A stretch of 40,780 bases of DNA from Hyphomicrobiales bacterium (GCA_027483505.1 JAIXUP010000071.1:1-40780); one strand, 5' to 3'. Positions 20,174 through 29,145 are shown, numbered from the stretch's first letter. A program made the numbers and translations. Notes: generated from the letters alone by a model not told the origin.

Positions 20174-20640
20174 GCACGCGCCAGGAACAGCGCATGGAAA
20201 AGCGCAGGGCCGCCCGGCTGGCGGCCGTGCAGGCTCTTTACCAGATGGACCTCGCCGGCAAGGGCCTGATCGAGGCCATGGGCGAGTTCGAAACCTTCTG
20301 GATGGGCAAGGAGGTCGATGGCGTGGCCCTGCCCGCCGCCGAGGCCAACTTCTTTCGCGACGTGCTGTCAGGGGTTGTGCGCGAGCAACGGCCCATCGAC
20401 CGGGCGGTGGATGACGCTCTGGCCGATGGCTGGCCGCTGAAGCGGATCGAGACGGTGCTGCGCTCGATCCTGCGGGCCGGCACCTACGAGTTGATGTTCC
20501 GCAAGGATGTCCCGGCCAAAGCGGTGATCAATGAGTACGTCACCGTCGCGAGCAGCTTTTACGAAGGCGACGAGCCGGGCATGACCAACGGCGTCCTCGA
20601 CCGGATCGCGCGCACGGCGCGCGCCGGGGAGATGGGCTGA
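20170..20640 (+). CDS. nusB: Transcription antitermination factor NusB
   Basis: 156 residues from a GTG. The all-helical NusB fold is indicated by [18 protein letters not shown] at the start, then [42 protein letters not shown] and [30 protein letters not shown] at the end. NusB with S10 binds boxA RNA in rRNA transcription antitermination. It starts inside the stop of ribH and is followed ten bases later by thiL, the classic arrangement. Confidence 0.95.
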   Translation: MSTRQEQRMEKRRAARLAAVQALYQMDLAGKGLIEAMGEFETFWMGKEVDGVALPAAEANFFRDVLSGVVREQRPIDRAVDDALADGWPLKRIETVLRSILRAGTYELMFRKDVPAKAVINEYVTVASSFYEGDEPGMTNGVLDRIARTARAGEMG

Positions 20641-20650
20641 CAGGCGCGTG

Positions 20651-21655
20651 ATGCTCTCCGAGGACACGCTCATCGCGCGCTACCTCGCTCCGATCGCGGG
20701 AACGGGCGGACTCGGACTGCTCGACGATGCGGCCGTGCTGTCTCCTCCAGCCGGGCATGATCTGGTTCTGACGAAGGACGCGCTGGTCGCAGGGGTCCAC
20801 TTCTTTGCCGATGATCCGCCAGCGTCGATCGCGCGCAAGGCGCTCAGGGTCAACCTGTCGGACCTCGCGGCCAAGGGCGCCGTTCCTGCCGGCTTCCTGC
20901 TGGCGTTCGCCCTGCCGAAGGGCATCGACGCGGCCTGGATCGCGCCATTCGCCGCCGCGCTCGGCGAAGACGCACGGGACTATGGCTGCCCGCTGCTGGG
21001 CGGGGACACCGTCCGGGCATCGGGCGGCCTGACCCTGTCGATCACGGCGCTGGGCTACTGCCCGACCGGCCGTATGGTCCTCCGAACGACCGGCCGGGCT
21101 GGCCATGTGCTCGCCGTCACCGGCACGATCGGGGACTCGGCACTGGGGCTGCAGCTGCGGCTCAACCCTGAAGCGGCCTGGGCGCGCACGTTGTCAGACG
21201 AGTCGCGGCGTTTTCTCGCCGACCGCTATCTCCATCCAAGTCCGCGCAATGCCCTTGCCGTCGTCATCCGGGAATATGCGGCTGCGGCCATGGATGTCTC
21301 CGACGGCCTGCTGGGCGACGCCGTCAAGCTTGCCGCCTCCGCCGGCAGCATGGGCGTCGCCATCGCGCCGAGGATTGACCTTGGCGCAATTCCGCTTTCG
21401 GCCGCCGCGCGCGAGGCGCTGTCGCTGGAGCCCGCGCTGATCGGCACGATCGCGACGGGCGGGGACGACTACGAGGTTTTGATGGCGGTCGCGCCCGACC
21501 GGCTGGCCGGTCTCAGTTCCGCCTGCGCGGCACTGGGCTGCGCCGTGACGCCGATCGGCGAGCTCGGAGCCGGGCAGACGCCGGTCTTCACCGCCCTTGA
21601 CGGGTCCCCTGCCCGCTTCGGGCAGCTCAAATTCGAGCATGCGTGGCAGCGCTGA
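20651..21655 (+). CDS. thiL: Thiamine-monophosphate kinase
   Basis: 334 residues from an ATG directly preceded by an in-frame GTG. ThiL uses ATP to phosphorylate thiamine monophosphate to the cofactor thiamine diphosphate. Motifs of the AIR synthase-like fold are present: LLDDAAVL, TKDALVAGVHF, KALRVNLSDLAAKGA, LLGGDTVRA, MDVSDGLLGDAVKLA and ATGGDDYEVL. It ends the nrdR-rib-nusB-thiL row. No TPP riboswitch was seen, as expected for an internal operon gene. Confidence 0.94.
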   Translation: MLSEDTLIARYLAPIAGTGGLGLLDDAAVLSPPAGHDLVLTKDALVAGVHFFADDPPASIARKALRVNLSDLAAKGAVPAGFLLAFALPKGIDAAWIAPFAAALGEDARDYGCPLLGGDTVRASGGLTLSITALGYCPTGRMVLRTTGRAGHVLAVTGTIGDSALGLQLRLNPEAAWARTLSDESRRFLADRYLHPSPRNALAVVIREYAAAAMDVSDGLLGDAVKLAASAGSMGVAIAPRIDLGAIPLSAAAREALSLEPALIGTIATGGDDYEVLMAVAPDRLAGLSSACAALGCAVTPIGELGAGQTPVFTALDGSPARFGQLKFEHAWQR

Positions 21656-21718
21656 CCGGCAGGCCGCATTGCGGTTTGTGCGGATGCGCCTGCCTGCGTT
21701 TTCAGCTATTGGCGGTTC

Positions 21719-22930
21719 ATGTCCAGCCAAGCGATCCCGAGCAATCCCTTCGCCAATGACGCCGTCGCCAGGCGCAATGTGACGCTGCTGACGGTGGCGC
21801 AGGCCCTCGGCGGCGCGACGCCGCCGATCATCATCTCACTGGGCGGGGTGATTGGCCTGCAGCTTGCCGAGAACAAGGCGCTCGCCACCTTGCCGATCAG
21901 CCTGCTCAACATCGGCGTCGCCGCCTCGGTCATCCCTGCTGCCTGGCTGATGCGCACCTATGGCCGCCGGGTCGGCTACATTTTCGGCTGTATGGCGGGG
22001 GTCATTTCCGGGATCATCGCGGCGGCGGGCTCGGTGCAGCGCGCCTTCTGGCTGTTCTGCCTCGGCACCTTCATTTCCGGGTTCTACATCGCCTTCGTGC
22101 AGAGCTACCGCTTCGCCGCCGCCGACAGCGCGCCGGATTCGGCCAAAGCCAAGGCGATTTCCATGGTCATGGTCGGCGGCCTCTTCGCTGCCGTCATCGG
22201 CCCGCAGACGGTGATCTGGACGCGGGACATCGCGCCCCAGTTCCCGTTCGCCGCGACCTTCTTCGGCCTGTCATCGCTGGCGCTGATGGCGATGCTGGTG
22301 GTGTCGCTGCTCAACGCCCCGGCGCCAAAGAAATCGTCGCATGGCGGCCGGCCGCTTCGCGAGATCATGCGCCAGCCGCGCTTCATCACCGCCGTGATTG
22401 CGGGCCTCGTCAGCTACGGGCTGATGGCCTTCCTGATGACCGCCGCGCCGATGGCGATGGTGGCCTGCGGGCACACCATCGGCGAGGCCGCGCTCGGCAT
22501 CCAATGGCATGTGCTGGCGATGTTCGGCCCGAGTTTCTTCACCGGCAACCTGATCAGCCGCTACGGCAAGGACAAGATCACCGCGCTTGGACTCGTGATG
22601 ATCGCGGCGGCGGCCGTCATCGGCCTGTCGGGCATCACGCTGGCGCACTTCTGGATCGCGCTGATCCTGCTCGGCGTCGGCTGGAACTTCGGCTTCGTCG
22701 GCGCGACCGCCATGGTGACCGATTGCTACCGCCCCGAGGAGCGCAACAAGGTGCAGGCGGCAAACGATTTCCTCGTCTTCGGCTCGGTCGCGGTCGCCTC
22801 GCTTTCGTCGGGCAAGCTGCTGCATCTCGGCGGCTGGGAGGTCGTCAACTGGGTTGTCTTCCCGGCGGTGGCTCTGGCGCTGGCAATGGTCGCGATACAG
22901 GCAAGGTCCGGGCGGTCAGTTGCGGCGTGA
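21719..22930 (+). CDS. Major facilitator superfamily transporter
   Basis: 403 residues with about twelve hydrophobic helices. After helix 2 the loop reads MRTYGRRVGYIFG, matching the MFS intracellular signature, and between helices 8 and 9 NLISRYGKDKITALG is its counterpart. The central loop (about residue 200) is short and basic (APKKSSHGGRPLREIMRQPRF). The substrate is unknown; position after thiL and before the pyrophosphatase seems conserved in related genomes (recalled, not checked). Its TGA overlaps the ATG of a small downstream open frame. Confidence 0.87.
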   Translation: MSSQAIPSNPFANDAVARRNVTLLTVAQALGGATPPIIISLGGVIGLQLAENKALATLPISLLNIGVAASVIPAAWLMRTYGRRVGYIFGCMAGVISGIIAAAGSVQRAFWLFCLGTFISGFYIAFVQSYRFAAADSAPDSAKAKAISMVMVGGLFAAVIGPQTVIWTRDIAPQFPFAATFFGLSSLALMAMLVVSLLNAPAPKKSSHGGRPLREIMRQPRFITAVIAGLVSYGLMAFLMTAAPMAMVACGHTIGEAALGIQWHVLAMFGPSFFTGNLISRYGKDKITALGLVMIAAAAVIGLSGITLAHFWIALILLGVGWNFGFVGATAMVTDCYRPEERNKVQAANDFLVFGSVAVASLSSGKLLHLGGWEVVNWVVFPAVALALAMVAIQARSGRSVAA

Positions 22931-23127
22931 TGTCCGGGTTCCTGACGCTGGTTGCGCTGATCGCGATGACCGCTGCCGTCCAAGCACAGGAAGCGGTGTC
23001 GCCGTTCACCCGGCGCATGGAAGCCGGGACTTCTGCCGAGGGCGGGCGCACGTTTACGGCGTGGACGGGTGAAATCCAGATCATGTTCGGCAGCAACTTC
23101 GCGGGCTTCGCGAAGGGGTTCAATTGA
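22930..23127 (+). CDS. Small secreted peptide, 65 residues, unknown
   Basis: The ATG overlaps the transporter stop (ATGA). The first 20 residues form a good Sec signal peptide with a hydrophobic core (LTLVALIAMTAAVQAQ) and A-Q-A-Q cleavage region, leaving a mature peptide of about 45 residues that begins EAVSPFTRRMEAGTS and ends with a Gly/Phe-rich tail. No family was recognised. The coupling and the signal peptide argue for a real gene; the small size and lack of known relatives leave doubt. Confidence 0.5.
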   Translation: MSGFLTLVALIAMTAAVQAQEAVSPFTRRMEAGTSAEGGRTFTAWTGEIQIMFGSNFAGFAKGFN

Positions 23128-23198
23128 TCGGCCGAACGACGTCACGACTGAATCCTTTTCAGGAATCGTCGGCAAGGCCCGCACAAAGTGTGTCTGAA

Positions 23199-23216
23199 CA
23201 GGGCAAAAAAGCCCTG
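23199..23216 (+). terminator. Hairpin between the small peptide gene and hppA
   Basis: CAGGGC and GCCCTG form a perfect six-base-pair stem around a six-adenine loop. A TTTT follows only after ACGGG, so it is a weak intrinsic terminator at best. It could end the thiL/MFS transcript or lie in the hppA leader. Confidence 0.35.
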
Positions 23217-23347
23217 ACGGGTTTTACATTTCGTTTAAAGTTTGGCAGAGACGGCGCTCTTCATGGAGAGGTGATTGTCGACTCGCGCCTCTGGCGCTGT
23301 GTCCGCCACAAGCACCCTCACAACAAAAAACAGGGATGGATGACATC

Positions 23348-25504
23348 ATGAGCCCATTGCTCATCATCATTTTGCTGGGGGCGACCTCGCTGATCTACGG
23401 CATCTGGGCCTATCTGGATGTCATGAAGCGCGACGCCGGCAACCAGCGCATGCAGGAAATCGCGGGCGCCATCGCCGAAGGCGCGCAGGCCTATCTGAAG
23501 CGCCAGTACATCACCATCGCTGGCGTCGGCGCCGTGCTGCTCGTCGGCCTCTGGTTCCTGCTCGGCAAGGAGGTCGCTTTCGGCTTCCTGATCGGCGCGG
23601 TGCTGTCGGGCGTCGCCGGCTTCATCGGCATGAACGTCTCCGTCCGCGCCAACGTCCGCACCGCCCAGGCCGCGACGCAGTCGCTGGCCGGCGGCCTCGA
23701 CGTCGCCTTCAAGGCGGGCGCGGTGACCGGCATGCTGGTCGCGGGTCTGGCCCTGCTCGGTGTCGCGATCTACTACGGCATCCTGACCGGCCTCGGCCAT
23801 TCGCCCTCCAGCCGCATCGTCATCGACGCGCTGGTCGCGCTCGGCTTTGGCGCTTCGCTGATCTCGATCTTCGCCCGCCTCGGCGGCGGCATCTTCACCA
23901 AGGGCGCTGACGTCGGCGCCGACCTGGTCGGCAAGGTCGAAGCCGGCATTCCGGAAGACGACCCGCGCAACCCTGCCACCATCGCCGACAATGTCGGCGA
24001 CAACGTCGGCGACTGCGCCGGCATGGCCGCCGACCTGTTCGAGACCTATGCCGTGACGCTGGTCGCGACCATGGTCCTGTCCGCGATCTTCTTCGCCGGC
24101 CAGGGCGCCATGCTCTCGACCATGATGCTTTATCCGATGGCGATCGCCGCGGCCTGCATCGTGACCTCGATCGCCGGCACGTTCTTCGTGAAGCTCGGCC
24201 CGAACAACAACATCATGGGCGCTCTCTACAAGGGCTTCATCGCCGCTGGCGTGCTCTCGGTCGGTGCGATTGCGATCGTCAACATGTGGATGCTCGGCGG
24301 CTTCTCGACGGTCATCAAGACCTCGACGGGCGTGATCTTCACCTCGGGCGCGCTGTTCTGGTGCGCCATGGTCGGCCTCGCCGTCACCGCGCTGATCGTC
24401 GTGATCACGGAATACTACACCGGCACGGGCAAGCGCCCGGTGGTCTCGATCGCCCAGGCCTCGGTCACCGGCCACGGCACCAACGTCATCCAGGGCCTTG
24501 CGGTCTCGCTGGAATCGACCGCGATGCCGACCATCGTGATCATCGCCGGCATCATCTCCACCTACTCGCTCGCCGGCCTGTTCGGCGTCGCGATCGCAAC
24601 CACCGCGATGCTGGCCCTGGCTGGTGTGGTCGTGGCGCTCGACGCCTTCGGCCCCGTCACCGACAACGCCGGCGGCATCGCCGAAATGGCGGGCCTGCCC
24701 AAGGAAGTGCGCCATGCCACCGACGCGCTCGACGCGGTCGGCAACACGACCAAGGCCGTCACCAAGGGCTACGCCATCGGCTCGGCTGGTCTTGGTGCGC
24801 TGGTGCTTTTCGCGGCCTACACCTCGGACCTGAACTACTTCATCGCCGAGGCCAACAAGGCCGACTCGAAGGTCTACCAGTACTTCAAGGGCGTCACTGT
24901 CGACTTCTCGCTGGCCAACCCTTACGTGGTGGTCGGCCTGCTGCTCGGCGGTCTCATCCCGTTCCTGTTCGGCGGCATGGGGATGACCGCCGTCGGCAAG
25001 GCGGCCGGTTCGGTGGTGGAGGAAGTCCGCCGCCAGTTCCGCGAGAAGCCCGGCATCATGAACGGCACCGAGCGTCCCGACTACGGCCGCGCCGTTGACA
25101 TGCTGACCAAGTCCGCGATCAAGGAAATGGTCATCCCGTCACTGCTGCCGGTTCTTGCGCCCATCGTGACCTTCTTCGTCATCAACGCGATTGCCGGCCG
25201 AGATCAGGCCTTCGCGGCTGTCGGCGCCATGCTGATGGGCGTGATCGTCACGGGTATCTTCGTGGCGATCTCGATGACCTCGGGCGGCGGCGCCTGGGAC
25301 AACGCGAAGAAGTCCTTCGAGGACGGCTTCGTCGACAAGGACGGCGTCAAGCACTTCAAGGGATCGGAAGCCCACAAGGCCTCCGTCACCGGCGACACTG
25401 TCGGCGACCCCTACAAGGACACGGCAGGCCCTGCGGTGAACCCGGCCATCAAGATCACCAACATCATCGCGCTGCTGCTCCTGGCCATCCTGGCCCATTC
25501 ATGA
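23348..25504 (+). CDS. hppA: Membrane-bound proton-pumping pyrophosphatase, K+-independent type
   Basis: 718 residues with about 15-16 membrane helices. The enzyme hydrolyses pyrophosphate and pumps protons across the inner membrane. The catalytic-loop motif [13 protein letters not shown], the acidic motifs [19 protein letters not shown] and [13 protein letters not shown], and the C-terminal [17 protein letters not shown] are all present. The sequence GNTTKA carries lysine where potassium-dependent enzymes have alanine, which places it in the K+-independent class. An ATG four codons upstream is possible but has a poorly spaced ribosome site. Codon use is strongly biased to C-ending codons, suggesting high expression. 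A strong terminator follows. Confidence 0.97.
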   Translation: MSPLLIIILLGATSLIYGIWAYLDVMKRDAGNQRMQEIAGAIAEGAQAYLKRQYITIAGVGAVLLVGLWFLLGKEVAFGFLIGAVLSGVAGFIGMNVSVRANVRTAQAATQSLAGGLDVAFKAGAVTGMLVAGLALLGVAIYYGILTGLGHSPSSRIVIDALVALGFGASLISIFARLGGGIFTKGADVGADLVGKVEAGIPEDDPRNPATIADNVGDNVGDCAGMAADLFETYAVTLVATMVLSAIFFAGQGAMLSTMMLYPMAIAAACIVTSIAGTFFVKLGPNNNIMGALYKGFIAAGVLSVGAIAIVNMWMLGGFSTVIKTSTGVIFTSGALFWCAMVGLAVTALIVVITEYYTGTGKRPVVSIAQASVTGHGTNVIQGLAVSLESTAMPTIVIIAGIISTYSLAGLFGVAIATTAMLALAGVVVALDAFGPVTDNAGGIAEMAGLPKEVRHATDALDAVGNTTKAVTKGYAIGSAGLGALVLFAAYTSDLNYFIAEANKADSKVYQYFKGVTVDFSLANPYVVVGLLLGGLIPFLFGGMGMTAVGKAAGSVVEEVRRQFREKPGIMNGTERPDYGRAVDMLTKSAIKEMVIPSLLPVLAPIVTFFVINAIAGRDQAFAAVGAMLMGVIVTGIFVAISMTSGGGAWDNAKKSFEDGFVDKDGVKHFKGSEAHKASVTGDTVGDPYKDTAGPAVNPAIKITNIIALLLLAILAHS

Positions 25505-25530
25505 GCACCTGACGTCAGCCGACACCTCTG

Positions 25531-25560
25531 CCCCGCGGCTCGCGCCGCGGGGTTTTTCTT
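25531..25560 (+). terminator. Rho-independent terminator of hppA
   Basis: CCCCGCGGC and GCCGCGGGG form a perfect nine-base-pair GC stem around a TCGC loop, followed directly by TTTTTCTT. It starts 26 bases after the hppA stop. Confidence 0.92.
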
Positions 25561-25587
25561 GTCCACCGCCAGGGCTTTGCGTGCCGC

Positions 25588-26388
25588 ATGATGCTGCTTG
25601 ATCCCGAAACGGCATTCCTCATCGTCAAGATGCTGACGACTGCAGGCTTCGTCGTGGCGGCCTCGCTCTTTGCGGAAAAGGCGGGACCGCTTGTCGCGGC
25701 TCTCGTCGCGACCCTGCCGGTCTCGGCCGGGCCGATCTATTTCTTTCTGGCGATGGAGCATCCGGACAGTTTCATCAGCGATGCCGCACTTGGCAGCATG
25801 GGCTCCAACCTCGCCACCACCGGATTTTCGGTCGCCTACGTGCTCGCGGCCCAGCGTTGGGGCGCCTTGCCGGCGCTGGGGCTGGCCTTCGCGGCCTGGA
25901 TGCCGATCCTGTTCGGGCTGAGGGCCGCCAATCTGCCCTTCATGCTGTTGATGGCGCTCACGCTCGGCGCCCTGCCGCTGCTGCACATCTGGCTGAAGCG
26001 CCACCTCGCCGCCCGACCGCTGAATCCGCCACGCCTGGCCTGGTACGCAATTCCGGTGCGCGCGGCGTTCGTCGCCACGCTGGTCGGGACCGTCACGAGC
26101 CTCAGCCTCCAGATCGGACCGCGCTGGTCAGGCTTCTTCGCCACCTTTCCGGTGGTTCTGTCCTCGCTGATCATCTTCCTGCATCCGCGCATCGGCGGGC
26201 CTGCGACAGCTGCAATTCTCGCCAGCGGCATTCTGGGTTTGATGGGATTCGGCTTCGCCCTTGGCGTCGTCCATCTCACCGCCGTCCCGCTGGGCAAATG
26301 GGGCGCGCTGTCGCTGGGGCTCGGCATTTGCGTTGCCTGGAATCTGGGCATCGCCACCCTGGCGAGGCGGCGTCCGCGCGCCGTCTGA
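25588..26388 (+). CDS. Multi-pass membrane protein with internal duplication, unknown
   Basis: 266 residues, about eight hydrophobic segments. The two halves resemble each other: AGPLVAALVATLPVSAGPIYFFL in the first matches GPRWSGFFATFPVVLSSLIIFL in the second, and later FSVAYVLAAQRWGALPALGL matches FALGVVHLTAVPLGKWGALSL. This indicates two tandem four-helix repeats, each with a proline in its second helix. Two ATGs begin the frame. It lies just after the hppA terminator and converges on the L,D-transpeptidase gene. Probably a transporter-like protein; no substrate is proposed. Confidence 0.75.
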   Translation: MMLLDPETAFLIVKMLTTAGFVVAASLFAEKAGPLVAALVATLPVSAGPIYFFLAMEHPDSFISDAALGSMGSNLATTGFSVAYVLAAQRWGALPALGLAFAAWMPILFGLRAANLPFMLLMALTLGALPLLHIWLKRHLAARPLNPPRLAWYAIPVRAAFVATLVGTVTSLSLQIGPRWSGFFATFPVVLSSLIIFLHPRIGGPATAAILASGILGLMGFGFALGVVHLTAVPLGKWGALSLGLGICVAWNLGIATLARRRPRAV

Positions 26389-26427
26389 GAAGCGCCCGCC
26401 GCCCTGACATCAATCAGGCAAGGAGCG

Positions 26428-27720
26428 TCAGCGGCGTGGACGCGGAATCTGCTCGTCCTCTTCCTCGGCATCGGGCGCGCCAGGCAGTTGCGCCACCGGG
26501 ATAGCGCCAAGGCCGTCCTTCTGATAGATGTCGTCGCGGAAGTTCACATCGCCCTCCGCCGTCGCCCAGGCCGTCACGTAGACCCAGTACACCGGCACGC
26601 CGCCGGGGATCGGCGCATTGATCCGCTCGCCCGATTCGAAGACCTGATCGATGCGGGCGCGGTCCCAGCCGGGCGTGTCCTTCAGAAGCCACTGGATGTA
26701 GTCGCGCACATTCTGGACACGCACACAGCCCGACGACACGAAGCGGTAGTCGTCGCCGAAAATGCCCTTGGCCGGCGTGTCATGCATGTAGACGCCATGC
26801 GGGCTGGGGATGTTGATGCGCACGAAGCCCAGCGAGTTGAAATCGCCGCCCGGGTCCTGCCGGAAGGTGTAGCGGGTGGCTTCGTCCGAGTTCCAGTTGA
26901 CGGCTTCGGGCGGAATCTGCTGGCCGTTGGGGCCGATGATGCGGATGCGGTTTTCCGTGAGATAGCCCGGCTCGCGGCGCATCTTCGGGATCAGGTCCTT
27001 GCGGATGATCGAGGCAGGAACAGTCCAGGTCGGGTTGAAGTTGACCTCGGGAATGCGGGTCTGCAGGATCGGCGACTGCCGGTCGATCTTTCCGACCCCG
27101 GCGGCATGCCGGGTCGCCACGATGCCGCCCTCGACGGTTTCAACCATGGCCGCCGGGATGTTCACGACCACATAGCGCTGGCCGAGATTGCCCGAGAACG
27201 CCCGAAGGCGCACGATGTTCAGCTCAAGCTGGCGGATGCGCGTCTCGATCGGCACATTCAGGGCCGTGATCGTTCCGGGGTTGAGCGCGCCGGTCGAGGT
27301 CAGGCCATGGCGGCTCTGGAAGCGGCGCACGGCCTGCTCGACGAAGGAATCGTAGGTCGACGAACCCGCAGCGGAGGGATCAAGATCGCCCGCGATGATG
27401 AGGCGGTTGCGAAGTGCGGCCACAGCCTGGCCCCGCGAGCCGATGCGGAGCTTCTCGGGACCGACGATCGTCCAGCCGCCCTGCGCCGCAAGCTCGCGGT
27501 AGCGCTGCAAGGCCTGCTCCGTCGCAGCCATTGCGGTGGGCGACACCATTGGCGTCGACGACCGCACGATGCGGCTGCGCGACTGCACTGCGTCATAGGA
27601 CTGGCGCCATTCCGCGGAACCACCGATCGTTTCAGCGAAGGCGGATGGCATCATGGCTGCGCTTGCGACGCTGGAACCAAGCGCGAAAAGGGTCTCGCGG
27701 CGGGACAATGCAATGGACAT
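26428..27720 (-). CDS. L,D-transpeptidase (YkuD/YcbB type) with peptidoglycan-binding domain
   Basis: 430 residues. The N-terminus has a signal sequence starting SRRETLFALGSS, which resembles a twin-arginine motif, with cleavage after AFA. A peptidoglycan-binding segment (RIGSRGQAVAALRNRL to AVRRFQSRHGLTSTGALNPGTITALN, about residues 70-155) precedes the YkuD domain. The catalytic region reads YMHDTPAKGIFGDDYRFVSSGCVRVQN, with active-site His, Ser-Gly-Cys and Arg. The enzyme makes 3-3 cross-links in peptidoglycan or anchors proteins. An LdtR-type regulator lies 1.4 kb away, consistent with the known LdtR-LdtP pairing in Hyphomicrobiales. Confidence 0.93.
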   Translation of the reverse strand: MSIALSRRETLFALGSSVASAAMMPSAFAETIGGSAEWRQSYDAVQSRSRIVRSSTPMVSPTAMAATEQALQRYRELAAQGGWTIVGPEKLRIGSRGQAVAALRNRLIIAGDLDPSAAGSSTYDSFVEQAVRRFQSRHGLTSTGALNPGTITALNVPIETRIRQLELNIVRLRAFSGNLGQRYVVVNIPAAMVETVEGGIVATRHAAGVGKIDRQSPILQTRIPEVNFNPTWTVPASIIRKDLIPKMRREPGYLTENRIRIIGPNGQQIPPEAVNWNSDEATRYTFRQDPGGDFNSLGFVRINIPSPHGVYMHDTPAKGIFGDDYRFVSSGCVRVQNVRDYIQWLLKDTPGWDRARIDQVFESGERINAPIPGGVPVYWVYVTAWATAEGDVNFRDDIYQKDGLGAIPVAQLPGAPDAEEEDEQIPRPRR

Positions 27721-27984
27721 GCTGGTCTCGTCTCGTTCTTGGAACCCTGCCTTGCCCTGCCGGCTCCGCGTCTTGATGCGCGGGCTGGCGGATGGCTGGG
27801 ATCCATGTTGTTGTGTGAGGCTGCAGGCGGCAGCTTCCGGAACCGGTGTGATATAGTCGCGTTAACCAACAGTGATCAACAGGGCTAATTTAGGGCAAAT
27901 GACCGCAAAGTGCACGTTTTCGCGTCTGACAAAGACGTTATCGCCTGCCTCAATCAGCCCCTGCGCTGCGGGCGGGAGTTCTGC

Positions 27985-28788
27985 ATGCTGAGCGCGCCCG
28001 GCGAGCCATGGGCCACCTTTCTTCTGGCGTTCACGCTGCTGCTGGGCCTCTTCAGCGCGATGTGGCTGCTCAGCGTCCGGACGCGGGATGCAGGCGCGAT
28101 CGACATCATCTGGGGGCCAGGCTTCGTCCTGATCGCCTGGGTCGAGTGGCTGCGGCTCCAGCCCAGGCATCTGGCCGCCCTGATGGTGCTGACCGCCGTG
28201 ACCGCCTGGGGGGCGCGGCTGGGTCTGCACCTGTACCAACGCCACCGCCTGTCGGAACACGAGGATGCGCGCTACGCGGCCATGCGTGCGGCTGATCCGG
28301 AGCGGTTCTGGTGGCGAAGCCTGGTCACGGTCTTCGTTCTGCAGGCGGTGATCCTGTTCGCCCTCGCCTTGCCCGTCCACCTGGCCATGAGCGTCGGCAG
28401 CCCGGCGCTGCCCGGTGCGCTGACCTATCTCGGGCTTGCCCTGTTCGCGGGCGGGTTTCTGCTTGAGGCAGCAGCGGACCGGGCGCTGCTGGCGTTCCGG
28501 CGTGATCCCGCCAGCCGCGGCAAGCTGCTGACCTCCGGCGTCTTCGCCTGGAGCCGCCATCCGAACTATTTCGGCGAATGCGCGCTCTGGATTGGCATCG
28601 GGCTGATGGCCTGGGACGCGTCAGGCCAGTGGCTGGCCATGCTCGGCCCCGCGGCCCTGATCGGCCTGATCCTGAAAATCTCGGGCATTCCGCTGCTGGA
28701 GGCGCATCTGCGCCGCACGCGGCCTGAGTTTGCCGCCTATGAGAGGCGCACGAGCGCGTTTCTTCCGTGGCCGCCGAAGCGGGGCTGA
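27985..28788 (+). CDS. DUF1295 family membrane protein (steroid reductase-like fold)
   Basis: 267 residues from an ATG with GGGAG upstream; a GTG 25 codons earlier lacks one. About six to seven helices. Family features include the early RDAGAIDIIWGPGFV, the mid-protein AKLHLYQR-like stretch GARLGLHLYQRHRLSEHEDARYA, and the C-terminal LTSGVFAWSRHPNYFGECALWIG motif of DUF1295/isoprenylcysteine methyltransferase-like proteins, which implies an NAD(P)H- or SAM-type membrane enzyme. The reaction is unknown. It diverges from the L,D-transpeptidase with a 264-base shared AT-richer upstream region. Confidence 0.85.
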   Translation: MLSAPGEPWATFLLAFTLLLGLFSAMWLLSVRTRDAGAIDIIWGPGFVLIAWVEWLRLQPRHLAALMVLTAVTAWGARLGLHLYQRHRLSEHEDARYAAMRAADPERFWWRSLVTVFVLQAVILFALALPVHLAMSVGSPALPGALTYLGLALFAGGFLLEAAADRALLAFRRDPASRGKLLTSGVFAWSRHPNYFGECALWIGIGLMAWDASGQWLAMLGPAALIGLILKISGIPLLEAHLRRTRPEFAAYERRTSAFLPWPPKRG

Positions 28789-28795
28789 AACGACG

Positions 28796-28933
28796 TCAAT
28801 CGCCGCCGCCGTCGCCTCCCCCGTCGCCATCATCGGATGACAGGTCGACGCCATCGCCTGTCGCAACGCCAAGAAGGGCGAGGAACAGCCAGACAGCCAG
28901 GGGCGCCACGATGAGTGACATGGACATGCTCAT
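28796..28933 (-). CDS. 45-residue membrane peptide with Asp/Gly-rich tail
   Basis: The ATG at 28933 follows a perfect GGAGG (28940-28944) with a six-base spacer, the best ribosome site in this region. The product has three Met-Ser pairs, one strongly hydrophobic helix (LIVAPLAVWLFLALLGVA) and a highly acidic tail, DGVDLSSDDGDGGGDGGGD, ending in TGA. It was found by reading the gap between the DUF1295 gene and ldtR; it converges on the former. One copy of the 98-bp repeat begins six bases upstream of the GGAGG. No family was recognised; the tail could bind divalent cations. Confidence 0.6.
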   Translation of the reverse strand: MSMSMSLIVAPLAVWLFLALLGVATGDGVDLSSDDGDGGGDGGGD

Positions 28934-28949
28934 GACAAACCTCCATGGC

Positions 28950-29145
28950 AAGCGCACGCAAGTCGGGTGCTCCCGACTTGCACCTTATGTTTACACGGAG
29001 CGCTTCTGCCCCAAGATCACAGGCGGAAGCGGATCTGGTCGGTCCAGAAGCGCACGCAAGTCGGGTGCTCCCGACTTGCGCCTTATGTTTGCGCGGAGCG
29101 CTTCTGCCCCAAGATCACAGGCGGAAGCGGATCTGGTCGGTCCAG
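28950..29145. repeat. Tandem duplication, two 98-bp units
   Basis: Unit 1 is 28950-29047 and unit 2 is 29048-29145, with 95 of 98 identical positions; all three differences are A in unit 1 and G in unit 2. Each unit contains a long hairpin with arms GCAAGTCGGG and CCCGACTTGC around TGCT (28958-28981 and 29056-29079). Unit 2 includes the last 31 bases of ldtR with its stop; unit 1 therefore carries a relic of the 3' end of ldtR. A further AAGCGC starts at 29146, so the duplication joins at this short repeat. Confidence 0.95.

Noticed and set aside
23318..24715. Minus-strand open frame of 465 codons over hppA
   Set aside because: Asp/Gly/His/Arg-rich low-complexity translation caused by the strong codon bias of hppA; no start signal or motif.
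26488..27888. Plus-strand open frame of 466 codons over the L,D-transpeptidase gene
   Set aside because: Antisense to a gene with an intact signal peptide and catalytic motif; no protein family recognised.
28950..29145. Possible CRISPR array
   Set aside because: Only two units, nearly identical over their whole 98 bases with no variable spacers, and no cas genes in the window.
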